DNA of 64,000 nucleotides from Peptococcaceae bacterium (GTDB lineage Bacteria; Bacillota; Dehalobacteriia; UBA4068; JAAVYR01), in assembly GCA_022791255.1 (NCBI GenBank), contig JAAVYR010000014.1, positions 62,001 through 126,000 of the forward strand. Reading direction: 5' to 3'. Every line of letters begins with the position of its first letter. Within the stretch, counting starts at the first letter, position 1. The notes beneath the pieces are model-generated. The model ran no database searches and was not told the DNA's origin. It saw only the letters and a program-made list of their open reading frames with translations. The position numbers were made by a program, and so were the translations under genes. This document shows positions 60,011 to 64,000 of this stretch, piece after piece.

Positions 60011-60706
60011 TTATTTGTTATAAACATCCCACTGCGCCTGAAAGGCCTTTTGGGCCATATGGATATGGTTTTGCGCGATTTTTTCCGCTAAATCTGCGTC
60101 ATGTTTTTGGAACGCTTCTACCATCTGCTGGTGCTCCTCTAATGTCTGATGGAGCGTGTGGGGAGTAGAAATATAGTAGGAACGAAACAACTGCAGATAG
60201 TCGTTATAGTCGCTTAAGAGCTTTGACAGCCGTTTATTCTTGCTGGCCCGATAAATGGCCATATGGAAAGAACGGTGCAAGATGCGCTCTCGATCATTCT
60301 CATTACGGTCAATGCAAAACTCCATTTCATCCAGGAGAGCATGTAGCTCTGCCAGCTCTTCTTCGGTAGCCGTTGCTGCTACCAGCCGCGCTGCATACCC
60401 CTCTAGCATGGTACAGAGGGCATACAAATCCATAGCGTCTTCCAGGCTGATTTCGCCCACTTCTAAGCCCCGCCCCTTATGCTGCTTGATGAGCCCTTCC
60501 AGCTCCAGCTTGCGGAGGGCTTCCCGAATAGGTGTGCGGGAGGCGTGAAGCTTTTCCCCCAAGTCCTCCTCTACCAGGCGGCTGCCTGGTTCCAGCTGAC
60601 GAGTAATGATAAGCTCCCGCAAATATTGATAAATCATATCCCGCATAGGCATGAAGGGGTCTTTGCCCAAAAAAGCCGGGAAATCTTGAAAAATCTCTTT
60701 TTTCAT
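60011..60706 (-). CDS. GntR/FadR-family (FCD) transcriptional regulator
   Basis: LRELIITRQLEPGSRLVEEDLGEKLHASRTPIREALRKLELEGLI. Confidence 0.92.
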   Translation of the reverse strand: MKKEIFQDFPAFLGKDPFMPMRDMIYQYLRELIITRQLEPGSRLVEEDLGEKLHASRTPIREALRKLELEGLIKQHKGRGLEVGEISLEDAMDLYALCTMLEGYAARLVAATATEEELAELHALLDEMEFCIDRNENDRERILHRSFHMAIYRASKNKRLSKLLSDYNDYLQLFRSYYISTPHTLHQTLEEHQQMVEAFQKHDADLAEKIAQNHIHMAQKAFQAQWDVYNK

Positions 60707-60721
60707 AGCAAAATCGGTATC

Positions 60722-61303
60722 TTACTTATCAAATTTTCTGCTGCCTGGTTTTACAATAGGTAATCCTTGTTTGCAAAGTGGGCATTCATCTTCTTCATAA
60801 GACTCGATTTCCATACTGAGGAGGGCCTTGAATGGTACGCCCATATCTACCTTGCCTGCGGAACGGTCTACGATAGATGCTGCAGAAACCACTGTAGCGC
60901 CTTTTGCCTGCACCGCTTTGATAACTTCTTTACAAGAGCCGCCAGTGGTAATCACATCTTCTACCACCAATACCCGGTCTTCCGGAGATACTTCAAAGCC
61001 GCGGCGGAAGGTCATGACGCCGTCTTCCCGTTCAGCAAAGATGGTTTTTACGCCCAAGGCGCGGCCCATTTCATAGGAGAAAATAACAGCGCCCACAGCA
61101 GGCCCAGCTACCAAAGTAATCTTTTCATCTTTGAAATAAGAAGCCAGCTCTGCGCAAAGTTTGCCAAAATCTTCTGGGTATTGCATAATCTTCGCACATT
61201 GCATGTATTTGCCGGCATGGCGACCAGAAGACAGACGGAAGTGCCCCTCGAGATATGCGTTTTTGTCCTTCAACATTTGTAAAACTTCTTCTTGTGTAAT
61301 CAT
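60722..61303 (-). CDS. pyrE: Orotate phosphoribosyltransferase
   Basis: GHFRLSSGRHAGKYMQCAKI, VLVVEDVITTGGSCKEVI PRPP motif; start with GGAGG SD (ORF track start 61315). Confidence 0.94.
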   Translation of the reverse strand: MITQEEVLQMLKDKNAYLEGHFRLSSGRHAGKYMQCAKIMQYPEDFGKLCAELASYFKDEKITLVAGPAVGAVIFSYEMGRALGVKTIFAEREDGVMTFRRGFEVSPEDRVLVVEDVITTGGSCKEVIKAVQAKGATVVSAASIVDRSAGKVDMGVPFKALLSMEIESYEEDECPLCKQGLPIVKPGSRKFDK

Positions 61304-61583
61304 AAAACCCTCCACCTTTTCTTTTTATTTCACAAACCCAAAAACACCCAAAAGCTGGGCTTTTTCGGATTGATTTCCTATACATCAGAGGACAAACCTA
61401 TAAACTATACTATATTTCTACATATTTTTTCGTCTTCCTGCCAAGAGAGAAAAATAATCTTAGTAGATAAACTAAGGTTCTTTTTTTGTGAAAAAAATTT
61501 TTATTTAAATCACTTTTGAAACCGACTATCCCAACACTTTGTTTTAAACTTCAGAAAAAATATCATACAAAGGATGTGGGAAC

Positions 61584-61874
61584 ATGAAAAAACAACCATA
61601 CGCCCCCATAGAAGCAGAATGGCAAAGAACATTAACCGGCAGACTCAATCAACTATGTAAGGAACAGGACTTAACATTAAAAGACTTATCTCGAAAATCG
61701 GAAGTATCATTATCTACTATTAGAAGGGTAGCCCAAGGCAAGCATTGTAATGTAGGTATTGATGTGGTTATTAAGTTTAGCAGAGCCTTTGGGATAACTC
61801 CCAGCCAGTTCACAGATGAAACCCTTCTGAAAACAGAGGATAGAAGAAAAGAGCCAAACAAATATGACCTCTGA
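61584..61874 (+). CDS. XRE-family helix-turn-helix protein
   Basis: LNQLCKEQDLTLKDLSRKSEVSLSTIRRVAQGKHCNVGIDVVIKFSRAFGITPSQF. Confidence 0.88.
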   Translation: MKKQPYAPIEAEWQRTLTGRLNQLCKEQDLTLKDLSRKSEVSLSTIRRVAQGKHCNVGIDVVIKFSRAFGITPSQFTDETLLKTEDRRKEPNKYDL

Positions 61875-62279
61875 CAGTTGGGCAAGTACGAATTATTTAC
61901 CTTGGGCTCGCTTTGCTTGTTCTTTTAAGAAAAGAACCAAAATCGCAATCTGGTTGCCTTTGCCTGGCAGCCTCGTCACTACCTAGTGCTCCCCGCGGCA
62001 AACAGATTGCCTTCCCCATTTACTAAAGGATCCTTCAGGGCAAAGCCCTTCAGGATGACATAGAGAGGTAGTCTGTACTTCTGATTGTCATCCTGAGCAG
62101 AGCGTTAGCGAATGCGAAGGATCTTTAGATACTTTCTCGGGGACCCGCCGCCTGTTTGACGCGGGGAACGCTAACTTCTGGCGAGGCTGTTACCAGGTCA
62201 ACCAGGCGGCAGTTTTGCTTTTTTTTCAAAAAGAAGTTAAAGATTTACCCAAAGAAGCTTACAGCACTTGTCCTTCTGT
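61873..62279. repeat. Long non-coding element copy 2 (MITE-like), starting on the stop codon of the HTH gene
   Basis: Left ACAGTTGGGCAAGTACGAAT vs reverse complement of right ACAGAAGGACAAGTGCTGTA; multiple shared blocks with 11571..11920. Confidence 0.65.
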
Positions 62280-62454
62280 AAAAAGTAGAACCCATATTGT
62301 TAAATAGTTACTCCTGCCTCCAGAAGTAATAAGCATTTCTTTTGTACAGCGTGGCACCATCTGTGGCACTATTCCTTCTTATTTGACACACCAGACATTC
62401 CATGATAGCATAAATCTATGTAAAACTAGATTAATATTAGGAGGGATTTTATTT

Positions 62455-63258
62455 ATGAAACCAGTATGCGTTATCACCGGCGGCAGCGGCGGCATAGGCT
62501 TAGAAGCTGCAAAAATGTTTCCCGACCACACCGTTGTCATTGCAGATATTAACGAGCAAGCTCTTGCTGCAGGGAAAGCAGAACTTACCGCATTAGGCAT
62601 CAATACAGTCACCGCCATTTGCGATGTGAGCAATAAAGAACAGACTGACGCCTTGGCGCAAAAAGCAGCAGCATTAGGCACCATTACCAGCGTCGTCCAC
62701 ACCGCGGGGGTCAGCGGCTCTGTTTCCAACCCAGACTTGGTGATGAAAATCGACCTCATTGGCAGCGAATACATTGTAGAGTCCTTCCTGCCGCATATGG
62801 GAGAGAACAGCTCCATGGTGCTCATCGCCTCCATGATGGCCAGCGTTGTGCCGCCAAATCCCACTTACGATAATTTAATGTTAAATTGCCAAGAAGACGG
62901 CTTCCTAGCAAAAATTGCACCCTTTACAGAAGGCAATGCAGACCACGCTTATAACTTCGCCAAACGGGGCGTGCGCCTCTTAGCTGAAAAATGGGCAGGC
63001 GCTTATGGAGAAAAAGGCGCTCGTATCAACTCTCTATCGCCTGGCATCATCGAAACCAAAATGGCGCTTCAGGCAGCAGCCGACCACCCGGAACAAATGG
63101 AAATGATGAGCAAAGCCACCCCACTGAAGCGGAACGGCAAACCAGAAGACATCGCCAATGTGGTAAAATTCCTCTGCAGCGACGCTGCCGCCTTCATCAC
63201 CGGCACCGATATTCTCGTTGACGGTGGCCTCATTAAAACCATGCTGGCTAGAAAATAA
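62455..63258 (+). CDS. Short-chain dehydrogenase/reductase (SDR) family oxidoreductase
   Basis: CVITGGSGGIGLEAAKMF, YNFAKRGVRLLAEKWAGAYGEKGARINSLSPGIIET, FITGTDILVDGG; GGAGG SD upstream of ATG 62455. Confidence 0.92.
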   Translation: MKPVCVITGGSGGIGLEAAKMFPDHTVVIADINEQALAAGKAELTALGINTVTAICDVSNKEQTDALAQKAAALGTITSVVHTAGVSGSVSNPDLVMKIDLIGSEYIVESFLPHMGENSSMVLIASMMASVVPPNPTYDNLMLNCQEDGFLAKIAPFTEGNADHAYNFAKRGVRLLAEKWAGAYGEKGARINSLSPGIIETKMALQAAADHPEQMEMMSKATPLKRNGKPEDIANVVKFLCSDAAAFITGTDILVDGGLIKTMLARK

Positions 63259-63262
63259 AAAT

Positions 63263-63421
63263 AACTTTATTTATAATTGGAAAGATATTATTGCTGTTTC
63301 CGCCGATAGTTGTTGCACAGTAGGCTTAAAATCTGATGGTACGGTTATTGCTACAGGAAGTAATTATGACGATCAATGTAATGTTTCCAGTTGAAAAGAT
63401 ATTACGGTGCCGGGAAAATAA
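63263..63421 (+). pseudogene. RCC1-like repeat protein remnant
   Basis: Frame reads NFIYNWKDIIAVSADSCCTVGLKSDGTVIATGSNYDDQCNVSS*KDITVPGK*; RCC1-type repeat with TGA where Trp (TGG) would be expected by comparison with NWKDI; no start codon. Confidence 0.6.
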
Positions 63422-63449
63422 AAATTTGTGATAAAAGGAGAAGAAAAAG

Positions 63450-64000
63450 ATGAAATCATCATGCAGGTTTCTTAAAACTTTTATTTTTATTCTTATTTTT
63501 CCACTGATAATAAGTTTCTTATATGATACCATTCCATGTCCCGTACTATCCATTACTTTAACTAATTTGCTTGATTTTTACGGAGCTGCATTTTCTGTTT
63601 TAGGTGCTTTTTATATCTATTTACGAGAAGTTGAAGAAAAAGAGAAAAACAGAGCAAAGGAGCAGGAAAAAGAACAAAAGCAAAAAGAAGAACAGAAAGA
63701 GCGACAAAGAGAAAAACGGAAAAGTGAAATTATGCAGGGACTTGAGGTAGAGGTCGTGCCGCCAACTAACGGCAAAAAGCTATTTTACATTAAAATCACC
63801 AGGAAAAAAGATTTGAGATTGCATTATGTTTATTTATATGATGAATTTTTTGCCACGAATTTAAGAGAATCTTACAAAATTCCGGTTACTTTTATGAAAA
63901 AAGTGGAAGAAGCGGAGCCAGAAGCACGATATAATTTTACAATGGATGAGGATATTTTGGATGCGGACGGCTATCCGAAGTATGTGCAGATAGTATGCAA
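63450..64000 (+). CDS. Membrane-anchored coiled-coil hypothetical protein (3' end beyond window)
   Basis: ATG with AAAAGGAGAAG SD; MKSSCRFLKTFIFILIFPLIISFLYDTIPCPVLSITLTNLLDFYGAAFSVLGAFYIYLREVEEKEKNRAKEQEKEQKQKEEQKERQREKRKSEIMQGLEVEVVPPTNGKKLFYIKITRKK...; absent from the ORF track because it is open-ended. Confidence 0.7.
   Translation, partial: MKSSCRFLKTFIFILIFPLIISFLYDTIPCPVLSITLTNLLDFYGAAFSVLGAFYIYLREVEEKEKNRAKEQEKEQKQKEEQKERQREKRKSEIMQGLEVEVVPPTNGKKLFYIKITRKKDLRLHYVYLYDEFFATNLRESYKIPVTFMKKVEEAEPEARYNFTMDEDILDADGYPKYVQIVC

Noticed and set aside
1-64000. tRNA, rRNA, prophage or insertion-sequence transposase genes
   Set aside because: None recognised on either strand by reading; a tRNAscan/ISfinder search was not possible here.

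Overview
64 kb of what looks like a spore-forming, low-to-mid GC Bacillota chromosome. Spore formation is supported by spoVAC/spoVAD/spoVAE and spoVG. Most of the window is dense core housekeeping, largely on the minus strand: mfd (5' part only, cut by the left edge), pth, prs, glmU, spoVG, ispE, dapF, sbcC/sbcD, lgt, rpe-rsgA-prkC-PP2C-rlmN-rsmB-Zn protease-fmt-def-priA, spoVA genes, glmS-glmM-cdaR-cdaA, ilvD-ilvN-ilvB and pyrE. Plus-strand genes include corA, nadE, glnS, two acyltransferase-like genes, DUF421/DUF4363, DUF881/sbp/DUF881 and an SDR. The accessory interest lies at about 26.5-32.8 kb and 61.5-64 kb. (1) Two paralogous glycine-rich secreted proteins each sit between copies of a ~91-bp element whose ends are inverted repeats (TGCCACGCT.TAC...GTACAGCGTGGCA). 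There are five same-orientation copies here, plus degenerate copies elsewhere. The coding frames run into the element ends. (2) A 350-410 bp non-coding element with imperfect terminal inverted repeats and a different but conserved internal stem occurs twice, at 11.57 kb and 61.87 kb. (3) A short REP-like palindrome (AAGATCCTTCG..CTCAGGATGACA) is scattered in intergenic regions. (4) An RCC1-type repeat remnant with an in-frame TGA precedes an uncharacterised membrane/coiled-coil protein that runs off the right edge. All alignments were made by eye; no searches or folding calculations were run.
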